In this document: piece after piece, positions 11,063 through 22,232 of the stretch | Position numbering within the stretch: the stretch's first letter is position 1 | Layout: each line of letters opens with the position of its first letter | Source: Siphonodentalium dalli | Lineage: Eukaryota; Mollusca; Scaphopoda; Gadilida; Siphonodentaliidae | Length of the DNA stretch: 64,000 nucleotides | NCBI GenBank assembly: GCA_032622095.1 | Contig: CP136064.1 | Location: 146,570,864-146,634,863 of the forward strand | Reading direction: 5' to 3' | Position numbers and translations under genes: made by a program | The notes under the pieces: generated by a model | What the model saw: only the letters and a program-made list of their open reading frames with translations | Told to the model about the DNA's origin: nothing | The model's database searches: none

Positions 11063-12483
11063 TGCACCTGGCATTTGAGAGATACAGATGCGCGCAAAAA
11101 TAATGGCGATTAACAAGTTCCCAGTCATGGGTTTTATTCACTTTTTTGTGGCAATGTTTGTAAGATTACTACAGTAAATGGGCATATATAATAGGTTTAC
11201 CGCCTCTTAATGATATAAATATATGATATAGGTCATCAACTGACCACATTGGTAGGCCTAATCTTTATTGGCTTGTCAAAGTTACCCAAGTGTGTCAGTG
11301 TATGACCTGCTTATACTGAGATTTGTACTTAATTTCTACCCATGCCATTTCTGACGGATTTATTAATTGAAGGTCACATTAATTTTCGCAGTTGAATTCA
11401 CACAACATGTCCAGAAAAACAGTGGTCGGATTAATTTGAATGGACATGTCTTCCAATGCAAATCGTCTGAGTAAACGTTACAGTTGCAAATATAGTTGGG
11501 TGTGACTTAATAATGCAGTATTGGGAACAATACGTATTTATCTGGCTGAAGATACATAATAATATACGGAACGCTCTTTATTAAATTGTTAGGAGTAAAG
11601 CCGAATTAAAGCCGGGACCTAATGTATCTAAAATGTAATATGCAAAAAGTGTTTCGGAAGATAAAAAATATGTCATTCTATGGCGATAACTAGATTCGAG
11701 AATTGGCAGTATTATATGCTATTACGACTGTATTAGGTTCCCCTACTTGCGAAAAGGTGGGGGGGTCCACAATTGGCAACATATATCATATACTTTAAGT
11801 GAAATATAAAGGATGCAGTCACACCTCATCGCATATTCTGGTCTCGTTAGCTAAACGAGAACGGAATCCACAAAAGACATGCACTTTGCATGGGCAGAGC
11901 TCGATTTAACCAATCAGTGGTAACTCCATTCAGACTGGGATAGAGGGTGGGAACACCTGAAATACTATGATTGACGTCGGTGTTTGTTTGTTGTCTAACC
12001 AATCACAATGCGACTATTAATGAAAGAAGTCAGTACACGCATTGCACGGACTTCAACGGGGAGGACAGTGTTGACATTGCAAACAGTGTCAAACTGACAT
12101 CATTGCTATAATTAACTAGGTCAGCCGTGAACTTTTTCAGTGTCATGGAACTTGTTATACATGTAGCGATAATTGCGCACTCTCGTGTCAAATATATCTG
12201 AGTACATGTCAGGAGGTTTATATAGGGTACCGGTACTCACTCCCTGCATGCCATATTTACATGATTCGTGCTTGTGAATTAAAACAGGTTTTGACTATAT
12301 AGCTGTGGCAGTGACTGCTTGATGGAGCCATACCAAGAATCATCAAGGAAAAGTATTTTAATTGCTGTATCGTTTTTATTAAGTTAATAAACACTGCAAA
12401 CCTAATAAATAAATGAACCCAATAGCAATAGACCTATATACTCTAGTATGCGGTGATGTTTATGATTTTACCGGCCCGACACC
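11063..12483. other. unrecognised interior of the Harbinger-like element
   Basis: About 1.4 kb of AT-rich sequence with scattered CCAAT motifs near 11910-12005, no coding frame and no recognised repeat. If this element ever encoded a transposase, no trace is readable here. Confidence 0.4.
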
Positions 12484-12793
12484 CATGAATATATTCCGCA
12501 AATTTTCCGGAACGAGGTCCGCATGCATTCAAATTCCAATAACGTTGGGGTGAATTCCGCAATTATTTCCGCAAATTCCGAAAGAGGAAACTAAAATGCT
12601 GAAAACGTCGGACGTATTCCGAAAAAAATCCGCAAATGTCGTCTTCTTTTCCGCAAACCTTAGCGCTATTTTCCGAAAGAAGGAACGTAATTACCGAAAA
12701 ATATCCGCAAACAGTTTTCCGCAAAGTGTTCATAACGTCATTTGTTTTCGGAAAATACTTTCGGAATTCCACAAAGACTTTTGAGACGCTCCC
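12484..12793. repeat. right subterminal array of TTTCCGCAAA words
   Basis: Degenerate TTTCCGCAAA, TTCCGAAA and GGAAAATACTTTCGG words, mirroring the left arm and ending in the inverted terminal sequence. Confidence 0.7.
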
Positions 12794-14077
12794 TAATAGT
12801 GGCCGAATGTGTGAAATATAAATTCTTTCAAGGCTTTTTCGGTGTAATGAAAATTTCTGCCTTCTAAGTACATTCACCCTTTTCCAGGCCTTGTCGGTTA
12901 TGTCTCTAATATGTTCTGTCCAATCACAGTTATTACTGAATGTGACGCCTATAAAGTGTTTATGTGAGTTAACTTCACCTACAGTTGAATTTCCCATCAT
13001 TAATGGAGAGTGGTTTATTGTTGTGCCCTTCCTAGTTATTAATAGTGATTCGGTCATCAATGGGTTGAATTTGACTAACCATTTTTTGGCCCATAATGAA
13101 ATAAATTCTAAGTCTTTATTGATAACAAAAGCCGCCTGATTTGGGTCTTCTATAGTTAGGTAAAGAGATGTGTCATCAGCAAATAGGCGTATGTTGCAAG
13201 TTACATGCTCAGTTATGTCATTAACATAGATCAAAAACATTAAAGGGTATAAGATCGAGCCTTGGAGAACACCAGCTGTTATGTCTAGCCAATCAGATGT
13301 GACATTTTCAATGATGACTCTTTGTTTTCTTCCCGAGAGGTATTGTTCTAAATGTCTAAGAAGTTTTTGCCAATTTTGTTAAGTTTGTATATCAATCCCT
13401 TGTGCCAAACTCTGTTGAAAGCTTTGCTAAGAAAACTGAGCCAATTGTCAAACTTGGAATGCCTTTCTACTATCTCGAAGTACAAACTTATTAAAAGTTC
13501 TCCACCAGAGAGCTGAGTCAGATAATTTGTTATTAATAGTTGTCTCAAATTTAAAAATGTGATCAGCCTTGGACTTCCTTATTGCTCCTACTACTTCATT
13601 TCTCTTTGATCTAAATTCAGCCCAAGAGCTCTCAGTGTCTAGGCGTTTTGCTCTTTTGTGTAATCGTTTCCTCTGGCGTATCAATTTTCAAATGCCACAA
13701 GTTAACCATTCAGGTGAATCTAGATGATACACCCAACCAAACTGATTCTAAAGATGGAATATTCAAGTTATGTCGAATTTCAAATGGAAGTGATTCTCTT
13801 ATGTAAATGGCTACACCCCCACCCACATGTCCAGATCTATCACAACGAATTGGGTCATGGAATCCTGCTAATTGAATATCGATGTCTTCAACCTTATCAT
13901 TAAGCCATGTCTCGGTAAACACCAAAATGTCATAATCAGGTGCTTCACCAAAATGTCATAATCAGGTGCTTCACATGATATTAGATCCAATTTTGGTTGT
14001 TGGCTCTGGACATTTAATTGAAAAATTGTCAAAGATGGAGTATGAGTCAGCTCAATGTTTCGCGAGGGATCAATCAA
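12794..14077 (-). pseudogene. LINE-A, endonuclease and RT part
   Basis: Minus strand. From 14077 downward it encodes an AP-endonuclease-like start (QLNVQSQQ, then FTETWLND, GGVAIYI), a linker (RAKRLDTESS, LSKAFNRVWHKGL) and the RT core with FADDT (about 13160-13185). It continues to IRPLL at the border of the Harbinger-like insertion. Several frame changes, one of them a 26-bp tandem duplication at 13921-13972, show it is dead. It lacks a recognisable GDFN segment because the middle of the endonuclease is deleted or shifted. CR1/Jockey-like by style; clade not certain. Confidence 0.82.
13921..13972. repeat. 26-bp tandem duplication inside LINE-A endonuclease
   Basis: Two perfect copies of a 26-mer starting ACCAAAATGTCATAATCAGG. 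Since 26 is not a multiple of three, it shifts the LINE frame. Confidence 0.9.
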
Positions 14078-14999
14078 CCGCTATACTTGTTGAGCACATT
14101 TATTGAATTGCTTCCAGCTGAAAAACAAATAACAATGGAATGAGATATACATGCACATACAGTAAATCCAGGCTTTGATGTTGAATACAAGGCCAATGGA
14201 ATCATTAAACGGAATGGTATATTCGTATGTGTGCTTCTTCTGAACAACATTTCCTACCTTCGACAATACGAGCTGAACAGGCTTTCCTTTAAATTTAAGT
14301 ACAGTCATTCAGGCAGTAACGGGTCACAGGCAGTAACGGGTCAGTTGCTGTTTATCGTCGTGGCAAAAGCCACAGATGCACTTGATCTCCCAAAATCCTG
14401 TTGTTTCTTGAGAATGAATATGTGTTGGAGATCATGTGCAATTTGTGGCGAGTTATGACTGTAATTTCCGATTTAATTCAATTTTTTTTATGGACAGTGG
14501 AAATGCATCGGAGGAAAGTAGGTCAACAAAATATGTAAAGTTGCAGATCGGCTGCTGCCAATAAAAAACAGAATAAAATACACCCAAACTAAGCACTGTA
14601 AAATATTAACAAATTATTGATTTTCAACTCCCCAGATCCCCACAAAAGTTAAATTGTCTTATTGTGTAAACATTTAATTTGTTTCGACCTACTTCCGTTG
14701 TCAATAGCGGGTCACATGCTTTTGTTGACGTGCAATCACGGACTGAATAAAAACATGTCAATTGAATTCTAATGATTAGCATACATTGGAAATAATAAAA
14801 CATAGTAACATTTCATGCCTTCATTGGCAATTTGAGACAGTAGGCTGAAATTGTTCTCATATAATAGTATAATTTTCCAACCAGAATTGAATGAAGAGTG
14901 AATTTTTTTTGTTAGACCAACAGTCAAATATTTTCCAATGGTGGGTATGGGTAAAATAATTAGATTGGAATGGCTATCAGTTGGAACATTTCCAACTGT
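14078..14999. other. region upstream of LINE-A, little recognised
   Basis: Contains a 17-bp perfect tandem pair CAGGCAGTAACGGGTCA (14310-14343). A minus-strand open frame of 75 codons (14308-14081) starts VLKFKGKPVQLVLSKVGN and might be a LINE ORF1 remnant or an exon; I cannot assign it. Confidence 0.35.
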
Positions 15000-15540
15000 G
15001 AAACTTGGCACAGACATCAACCACCATGGGAATCTGTGCACCTGCGATTATGATGTCTGTCGGACTATTTTTGGTGGCCTTATCCCCTCTTTTTCAACTT
15101 AGAAAATTTTCGCGACATGTATAATTTTGTCCAAGCTTTTATTCCTACATTTTTAGGTCAATTTTTCTTTAACATGGCACAGATATTTAGTATCATGGGA
15201 ACCTGTGCACCTGCGATTATGATGTCTGTCCGACATTTTTTGGTGGAGTTATCCCCCTTTTTCGACTTAGAATTTTTGCAACATGCATAATTTTGTCCGA
15301 TCTTTATTCCTACATTTTTAGGTCAATGTTTTTTAATCTTGGCACTGATATTTAGTACCATGGGAACCTGTGCATCTGCGATTATGATGTCTGTCCGACT
15401 TTTTTGTGTGGAGTTATTCCCCTTTTTCGACTTAGAACATTTTCGCAACATGCATAATTTTGTCCGAGCTTTTATTCCTACATTTTTCAGTCAATAGGTT
15501 TAAGATTAAGGTTAGGGTTTGTGCACCTGCAATGGGAACT
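15000..15540. repeat. tandem repeat, period about 165-170 bp, three and a half units
   Basis: Recurring words: GTGCACCTGCGATTATGATG (near 15035, 15207 and 15375), CCCTTTTTCGACTTAGAA, ATAATTTTGTCC and TTTTATTCCTACATTTTT. Units differ at a few percent to 15 percent of positions. The CGACTTAGAACATTTTCGC part resembles the repeat at 63721-64000. Confidence 0.8.
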
Positions 15541-16458
15541 GTTATTTTAGTATTTTAACTAAATGTTTACTGACATGTGAAACATCTTAGTATTTTAAAA
15601 ACACGGGGGGTATCCTTAGTCCCATTGGGCCAGTCATACCTCTAGTTTTATTTCCAAATCCAACAAAACATGATATACAGATTCATACAAATATGCAAAA
15701 TAGAAGAGATAATGTATGGAAATGGGGATCAGACAACAAGGCTTATGTGAAGTCTTCTCCTGGAAAATTTCGCAAATAATGGACATTTTCATACCAAAAT
15801 TTTAAACAAAAAATAGAAAAATATGTTGCTGTTGGTCTAAAAACAACTTATTCCCCACTATATAATAACTGGTTGGGCATATATACAAATAATTGAGAAC
15901 AATTTCAACCTATGCGGGAAATTGTGGTGTAAAATACTCTTAACTATTAAAGTTGTGTTTAGACCGGGTCAGGCATGATTTTCTAGCTTGAACATTTTTA
16001 TCAATGTTGGGGAGGGGGAGAGTCACCCCAACACAAGACCTGTAACTACATCCTTGAGGAGGGGTGCAAGGAGGGTGTGTATAATTACCTGGATTCAGGA
16101 TGTTGGGTCTCGCCCTAGGGATGGTGCCCATATGAATATGCTAAGGTCCATCCACCAAATGGAGTGCCCAAGCCATAATTATAATCCTCCACGAGAAAAC
16201 CACAAAATAAAAAGAATATATAAACACCAAATGATAATTTCGCGACATCTTTGGTTGTAACGTTTATCTTTGTTTTTCTGGATCGGAGCAAAAAGAAAGT
16301 AATTGCAAGTCCCACTTCTCAGTTTTGTCGTTGCTTCTTTCTTGGTGTATATGTTGAATACAAATGTAATCTAAATTGCCTGAATCGTGATCCACAAATA
16401 AAGCGATAAGTGGACTAGCTCACAAACGAATAATATTTATTTGATACATGTATATGTT
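15541..16458. other. unrecognised spacer
   Basis: No coding frame, TIR or tandem array recognised. Confidence 0.4.
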
Positions 16459-16814
16459 ACAGTCAGATTGTGAAACCAGTCATTTCGTGAAATGACTAAA
16501 ATTTTCAGTCATTTCGCAAAACCACTGTGAGGGCCAGTCACTTCGTGAAATTACTGAAATTTCCAGTCATTTCATGAAATGACTGAAATTAGTGGTCAGA
16601 CATTTCACGAAATGACTGAATACTATTTTTGGTTCGGGACTTCAATTGACGAACATCAGATTATTGACTGACAATGGTAACTGGCCAATCGCGTTACAGC
16701 TAACGAAGTTCAAGGACGATGCATTGCAAAACAAGAACCTCTCGGCGATGCATTTACACTCATTTTAAAACGTTGTTTAACACGATAATATAACTTCTTT
16801 CCGAGCTATTAAAG

Positions 16815-17035
16815 ATGTCTAGGTGTGCGTATGCATCATGTAATAGTGACAGTCGTTTATATATAAAACAAATTGGAGCCAGATTCTAACGTTAAATCAA
16901 ACGGTGATATTTTGGCCAATTTCGAAGCCGAAAACCAACAATGAACGATGTTTACGTTGGATCAGACTGTGTAACAAAAGTCACGAAAACTTCAATATTG
17001 ACAGGATTACAAGGAATACATATGTTTGTTCAAAG
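16815..17035 (+). pseudogene. THAP zinc-finger exon, frameshifted
   Basis: Starts MSRCAYASCNSDSR (C-x4-C of the C2CH module). After a frame change between 16880 and 16907 it reads PISKPKTNNERCLRWIRLCN and then TYVCSK immediately before a donor GTATG (17036). The order C..C, FPxP-like SKPK, RCxRW and VCSK matches a THAP module; the terminal histidine would lie in the next exon, which I could not find with confidence. The stop codons in the first frame and the shift show that it is not functional as written. Confidence 0.65.
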
Positions 17036-17931
17036 GTATGTTAATATAGTTTATATGTGTATTTCGGATTTTTAAAACAGAACAATGATGCAAACAAATC
17101 ACCACCGTTCTTTTTTCGGTAGACAACGCCTCAAAGAAATCCAACCTTCTACAATATTATAACGGATTCAGTAATTATCGTTTCGATGCGGTATACAAGT
17201 TTCTTGTTTCAAATGATTCTACTCGTCCGTTACCATATATGTACAAGGCATCAAGAAATCAGACATGGGGAAGTTAGATTTGAAGGAGCGGTTCTATCTG
17301 ACATTAATTATGTAACCTAAGACAAAACTTCAACTTTAGACGATGCGTATTATAAACACTACCGAGATTCGACTACATAAACTGGCATTGTTGAATGTAC
17401 AAATTAAGTCACACTTAATAGTGACTAAAAATTAGAGCAAAACATATTGTTATTAGTCGATGCATATATGCAGATAGTTGGTTGGAAGTACAAACAGTTT
17501 AAACAATATCTTTCTTCCAGAAGGCATATAAGTTTATCACTTCCGTGTTATTAAAGCTCATTTTGTTATATTATGCAACAACTAATATAAAGCTCTATTA
17601 TTTCTCTAGTGTCGATTGCCAATGCCTTCGCGGATCAAACGTGTGAAAAATCAAATGAAATGCAGCCTCGTTTCCTGTGTGTTAATCCGACACATCCGTT
17701 ATAGGTTGTGACATCCATTAGTTCATAACCTCTTTAAACCAACATATCAAGTTGAATAACACGGATGCTTGTCTGGGCGATTCGAAATGGCCATCGGCTT
17801 AAAATTACACTCAAAACCAAATACCATATATCTTAAGAACAGTTTGCTTCCTTTGTGTGGCGTCACATCGGTACTCATCTGTCTTATGGCACAATCTGAT
17901 TAGCACGTGCACTGCTTTCTGACGTCATTTA
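17036..17931. other. unrecognised interior of the THAP element
   Basis: A T-rich tract and TAG near 17117-17123 could be a splice acceptor. No domain is recognised downstream of it. Confidence 0.35.
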
Positions 17932-18557
17932 TGCTATGATTGTGACTCAGCTAAAAAACTTGCTTCATTTCTGATTCTCAGTCGACTTGACTATTGCAAC
18001 TCTCTTTTGGCTGGTATACCATCTATCCAAATTACCAGGCTTCAGCGTCTGCAACACACTGCTGCAAGGATAGTTCTGTGTCGTAAAAGATCTGACGACA
18101 CAGATGAAATGTTGCAAGAACTACATTGGCTACCTGTGACAGATAGGATTATTTATAAACTTGTTACATATGCATATCAAGCAACCCATGACCCAAAATC
18201 TCTTCCAGCATACTTCAGTGATATCCTTGTTCCGTATGTCCCACACCGATCACTTCGTTCTGAGGACAAACTTCTTTTGACACCAGCTGGTGCTAATTTG
18301 ATCACGGTTGGCTACCGATCTTTCAAAGTAACATGCGCAAATGCATGGAATCCTCTGCCATTGAACATAAAAGAGTCACCATCTCTCGACGACTTTAAAA
18401 AGACATTGAAAACTTACTTGTTTGCGCGGCGTTTCAGAAAGTGACTTTGATATTGTGTATATTTATATTTCTTGTTTATGTTTATGTCAAGCGCTTAGGG
18501 CCCGCTTATTGGGGATAAGCGCTATACAAATATTATTATTATTATTATTATTATTAT
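17932..18557 (+). pseudogene. L2/CR1-like LINE 3' end with (ATT)n tail
   Basis: Open frame from about 17932 to 18444: SRLDYCNSLLAGIP, RLQRLQHTAARIV, LHWLPVTDRI, YVPHRSLRS, then WNPLPLNIKESPSLDDFKK, the classic C-terminus of L2/CR1 polymerases downstream of the catalytic core. The 3' end GGGGATAAGCGCTATACAAA runs into an (ATT)n microsatellite (18529-18557), the usual tail of this clade. 5'-truncated, so non-functional despite the clean frame. It lies inside the THAP element. Confidence 0.85.
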
Positions 18558-19377
18558 TTCTTTTGAGAAACTGACATGTTTGGCTGGGTAGGGCCAGTTA
18601 CTTGCTAAAATACCGGCACATGTGTGGAAATTAAGATTGAAAGGGAGGACTACTTTCACTATGTATATACATTGGCCCCTACATGTTATCCTTTACAAAT
18701 AGGTTTTCTCACTTCATAATCATTGCTAGGACGGACGAGCGTTACCGTGCGAATTTCATTCACACCGAAGAAAAAGAAATCACTTTGGACGAAATCATTT
18801 CGCATAATTTTTGTCTGGCACATTATTAATTATTATTGTGCACAGACGTGTCCTGGAACATGAATTGAGTCAGTCCTAAATCATATCAAGACATTATATT
18901 GTTTCCCTCCTTTGTATATCGTTTTTATTTTATTTTTATCAATTCTGGCAATTAGCACCATGCACTCGCTCCAGCTCACAGTCTCATAAACCGCCCCAGC
19001 CGCCAGCGCTTGCAAGAGTTAGCGACAATATCTAGGAAGTAATTACGGAGGCGTGGTTAAATCAGAAACGAGATTCCCCAATTGTGTACATAAAATTAGG
19101 ACTTGATTTAATTTTTATTCATAATAATAAATCATAAATGTATTAAATAGAAACATAAAATATACATTGAAATAGTTTGATTTCTTCTATTGTCTTAAAG
19201 TAATCATCCTTGGGAATAAGGTATTTCGGACATTTACTGTACCTCTCAAACAAATCACTACAGAACCTAAACTCTACACTGTCTGACATTTTAATTGTAG
19301 GCAAAGAATAGTAGTTTGAGCAATAAACTGAATCAACAGTGGAAATGAGCTAGAAGATCTGTCTTAAATACATGTAC
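18558..19377. other. unrecognised interior of the THAP element
   Basis: AT-rich; no domain or repeat recognised. Confidence 0.4.
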
Positions 19378-19459
19378 TGACCAAGTGACCACAGTTCAGT
19401 TGTGTTTTCTTAGTATCAAACAGTTCACCTACATGTCTTAATTGTAATCGAGTGACTAC
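19378..19459. repeat. minisatellite unit, left of the LTR element
   Basis: One degenerate unit containing AGTTGTGTTTTCTTAGTATC and AAACAGTTCACCTAC. Related units continue at 22233-22350, so the LTR element split a short array. Confidence 0.55.
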
Positions 19460-20157
19460 TGTAACCGCCAACAATTCTCTACTCTATGTGTTGTGGTCAT
19501 TTTCCCATGATTCTTATTCCCCGAATTTCCAAATGATAATTCTACTGAGTTTAATTACTTTTATTAACCAAAATATCCTATATAAGTCTGGGAGGGTTCC
19601 TACCTACTAATGGCCAACTGAATGAGTTCAGTTTTCGCCGTTAAATGTAGATGTATGTGTACATCTTTGCAATTTGTTAATATGTCGGGAATTTGTTGAA
19701 AGCGTTCAACATTTATTCCCCAAAACTTATCTAGTTCCTGGTTAAATGATATTAACCTTTGAAACTGTTATGTGGATTTTGTGACCAGATCGAAGAGGTG
19801 GTAAAATATAAAGAGCCGATACTACTTCTTTTGCGAATGCGCCAAAAGATGGTGTGATAACCACACAATAGAAATTTTCACCTTAACGCGCAATTAGAAG
19901 TGCTCAGTGCAGCCCCGATACACCCAATGCACAATCCCGAAAACAAAGTGCATCGTGGCTCCACCGAACACCACTCCTTGCGCGCTAATAGGTAATAATT
20001 AACGGAATGAGATTGCACCAGGTTAATTACCACTAAGGCGGGATAACTCTACTTCCCACCACAATCTTCGAGGAGCTCCGCCGACTTCCGGAATCACCGG
20101 AACTCCCCGGAGATTGTCGTGAATGTGGTCAACCTGGTAGAACCTCACTCCGTTACA
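19460..20157 (-). repeat. 3' LTR (698 bp)
   Basis: Starts (minus strand) TGTAACGGAGTGAGG and ends GGCGGTTACA. Nearly identical to 21535-22232. Contains TATAAAG-like and CACAC-rich parts; the promoter position was not determined. Confidence 0.92.
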
Positions 20158-20169
20158 CTCCCCCCTCCC
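20158..20169 (-). promoter_or_regulatory. polypurine tract
   Basis: Minus strand GGGAGGGGGGAG abuts the TG of the 3' LTR, the expected site of plus-strand priming. Confidence 0.85.
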
Positions 20170-20345
20170 AGACACATTTACAATCTGTCCATTGTAAATA
20201 CAACATACAATATAAACATAAATAAAATAAATTATATAGTTCTCCCCGCCGATGAGCCATTATCGTGCTGTCACTGATCACTGTTTCTGCTGCGCGAACT
20301 ATTTACGGAAAACTTTGTCAAATCGTAACTGTTTGTCCTTTGCTA

Positions 20346-20900
20346 TTACCACCTCCTGTCTCCCAGCCGATTTACGATGCTCGATGCAGCACTGCTTGCT
20401 TGGACCACCACTCTGGCGCGTTCCTCCGCAGCTTTTTCTCTTTCGGTCACTGCTGTCCGTTCCGCCACCGTCTTCTTACGAAAAGGCAGAACACCATTTG
20501 GATGCCTATATTTAGAGTTTTTGATTGTTGAAAAATCCTGATAGAGGGATCGTTGTTTCGCATCGATTATACTCATTTTATGAGCTGTATGCAGATGCAA
20601 ATGATACATCTTCATTACAAAAAAAACTTTATTGCAATGACATTTAATAGCCTGAACATTCTGTTCATGAAACTTCCCCCAGTGGGCTATAAAGGTGTTG
20701 AAGGAATTAAAGTTATGGTCATCACAGTCCTTGACTGGGCATGGTGTAGGCTTTTCCGGCCACACACCCCTGGATAAATATCCAGGTACTATTGAACCGT
20801 CATCCACGGCGATGACATCACTGTCCAACATCCTCATTTGATCATCTGGCACCATTAACTGTAGAACATCCTTCTTTCTGGTAACCCGATTGGACGTCAT
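20346..20900 (-). CDS. zinc-finger ORF in the env position of the LTR element
   Basis: An open frame of 184 codons between the integrase fragment and the 3' LTR. Two zinc-finger-like modules: C54-x4-C59-x13-H73-x4-H78 (starts CPVKDCDD) and C87-x-C89-x12-H102-x4-H107. The C-terminal third is a charged helix rich in Ala, Glu and Arg (ERTAVTEREKAAEERARVVV). No signal peptide or membrane segment, so it is not a typical env. DNA or RNA binding is an inference from the fingers. The first finger has the same C-x4-C...H-x4-H style as the finger in the TatD protein at 44481-47165. The intact frame fits the young age of the copy. Confidence 0.7.
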   Translation of the reverse strand: MTSNRVTRKKDVLQLMVPDDQMRMLDSDVIAVDDGSIVPGYLSRGVWPEKPTPCPVKDCDDHNFNSFNTFIAHWGKFHEQNVQAIKCHCNKVFFVMKMYHLHLHTAHKMSIIDAKQRSLYQDFSTIKNSKYRHPNGVLPFRKKTVAERTAVTEREKAAEERARVVVQASSAASSIVNRLGDRRW

Positions 20901-20963
20901 CTACAATAAACAAATAACCCTCAGGAACTGCTTGTGAATCAGAAGACAGTTTTCATTCATATT

Positions 20964-21515
20964 TTAATTAGGAGAATACCTCTGGGGCGGTTTTATCAGC
21001 CTTCCAATTCGGGTTTGTTTTGGAACTATTAGATGGGTAGTGTTTTTATCAAGTTCGGATTTGGACATATCATGATCAAGTTCGGATTTGGACATATCAT
21101 GATCAAGTTCGGATTTGGACATATCACTTTCCACAGGCCCGTTTCCAATATCAAACTCATCTGAAGAATCATCCAAAGATCGAGATAACTCATCGGCATC
21201 AATTACCCCATAATATGGTTTCAAATGATCAATGTGTAATGACAATTTCTTCCCATCATCGACCCTCTCACATACATATATTACCGAAGATTCATTACTA
21301 ATAACATGATAAGGCCCAATCCAGGGGGTAGCAAATTTCTTATTCGCTAATGGTGGATACCATCGCCAAACCAAATCATTTGTAGCAAATTCTCTAGGTT
21401 TCAACCCTCGATCATATACAGATTTTTGTCGACGGGCATTTTTCTTCAAATTATCAAAAGCAACCTGAAAGCCCGTTCGAGAGCTCTCTCTGACCCATTC
21501 AACATATGCAATTGG
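20964..21515 (-). CDS. integrase C-terminal fragment fused directly behind the primer site
   Basis: Minus-strand frame with KSVYDRGLKPREF, NDLVWRWYPP, WIGPYHVI and LHIDHLKPYY, the C-terminal region of Gypsy integrases, followed by an acidic tail. The frame is open into the LTR but real translation would start after it. The tail contains three copies of a nine-residue unit MSKSELDHD. The integrase core is absent; the deletion joins the leader straight to this region. Confidence 0.8.
   Translation of the reverse strand, partial: PIAYVEWVRESSRTGFQVAFDNLKKNARRQKSVYDRGLKPREFATNDLVWRWYPPLANKKFATPWIGPYHVISNESSVIYVCERVDDGKKLSLHIDHLKPYYGVIDADELSRSLDDSSDEFDIGNGPVESDMSKSELDHDMSKSELDHDMSKSELDKNTTHLIVPKQTRIGRLIKPPQRYSPN
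21051..21126. repeat. 27-bp tandem repeat in the integrase tail
   Basis: Nearly three copies of a 27-mer starting AAGTTCGGATTTGGACATAT, in frame (nine codons per unit), identical where complete. Confidence 0.9.
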
Positions 21516-21533
21516 ATCCCGGACGAGCCCCCA
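21516..21533 (-). promoter_or_regulatory. primer binding site, tRNA-Pro type
   Basis: Minus strand TGGGGGCTCGTCCGGGAT, one base after the 5' LTR. This is the known sequence complementary to the 3' end of tRNA-Pro. It fixes the orientation of the element. Confidence 0.9.
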
Positions 21534-21534
21534 G

Positions 21535-22232
21535 TGTAACCGCCAACAATTCTCTACTCTATGTGTTGTGGTCATTTTCCCATGATTCTTATTCCCCGAA
21601 TTTCCAAATGATAATTCTACTGAGTTTAATTACTTTTATTAACCAAAATATCCTATATAAGTCTGGGAGGGTTCCTACCTACTAATGGCCAACTGAATGA
21701 GTTCAGTTTTCGCGGTTAAATGTAGATGTATGTGTACATCTTTGCAATTTGTTAATATGTCGGGAATTTGTTGAAAGCGTTCAACATTTATTCCCCAAAA
21801 CTTATCTAGTTCCTGGTTAAATGATATTAACCTTTGAAACTGTTATGTGGATTTTGTGACCAGATCGAAGAGGCGGTAAAATATAAAGAGCCGATACTAC
21901 TTCTTTTGCGAATGCGCCAAAAGATGGTGTGATAACCACACAATAGAAATTTTCACCTTAACGCGCAATTAGAAGTGCTCAGTGCAGCCCCGATACACCC
22001 AATGCACAATCCCGAAAACAAAGTGCATCGTGGCTCCACCGAACACCACTCCTTGCGCGCTAATAGGTAATAATTAACGGAATGAGATTGCACCAGGTTA
22101 ATTACCACTAAGGCGGGATAACTCTACTTCCCACCACAATCTTCGAGGAGCTCCGCCGACTTCCGGAATCACCGGAACTCCCCGGAGATTGTCGTGAATG
22201 TGGTCAACCTGGTAGAACCTCACTCCGTTACA
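21535..22232 (-). repeat. 5' LTR (698 bp)
   Basis: Partner of 19460-20157 with two mismatches seen. Confidence 0.92.

Larger units (their letters stand above)
5627..12793. mobile_element. Harbinger-like TIR element, 7167 bp, inserted in LINE-A
   Basis: Seen: the ends are inverted copies beginning GGGAGCGTCTCAAAA and matching for at least 20 bp. The trinucleotide TAA (TTA on the LINE strand) flanks both sides (5624-5626 and 12794-12796). The LINE-A reading frame stops exactly at one border and resumes in frame at the other when one TTA is counted, so insertion here is certain. Known: a TTA/TAA duplication with GGG-starting TIRs is typical of PIF/Harbinger. No transposase or Myb-like frame is visible, so the copy is non-autonomous or decayed. 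Much of its length comes from later insertions: a LINE-B tail with a piggyBac MITE, a foldback hAT, and a CGCCGAA foldback. Confidence 0.85.
19460..22232 (-). mobile_element. young, internally deleted Gypsy-type LTR element (2773 bp)
   Basis: Two 698-bp LTRs flank 1.38 kb. TG...CA ends and a 4-bp duplication CTAC (19456-19459, 22233-22236), or 5-bp ACTAC if the terminal base is shared. Read on the minus strand the order is 5' LTR, one base, tRNA-Pro-type primer site, integrase C-terminal frame, zinc-finger frame, polypurine tract, 3' LTR. gag, protease, RT, RNase H and the integrase core are missing, so it would have to move in trans. Only two mismatches between LTRs were seen (19639/21714 and 19799/21874), so insertion is recent. 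Confidence 0.92.

Noticed and set aside
15000-15540. CRISPR-like spacing of repeated words
   Set aside because: Units are contiguous and similar throughout, without unique spacers. This is a eukaryotic tandem repeat.
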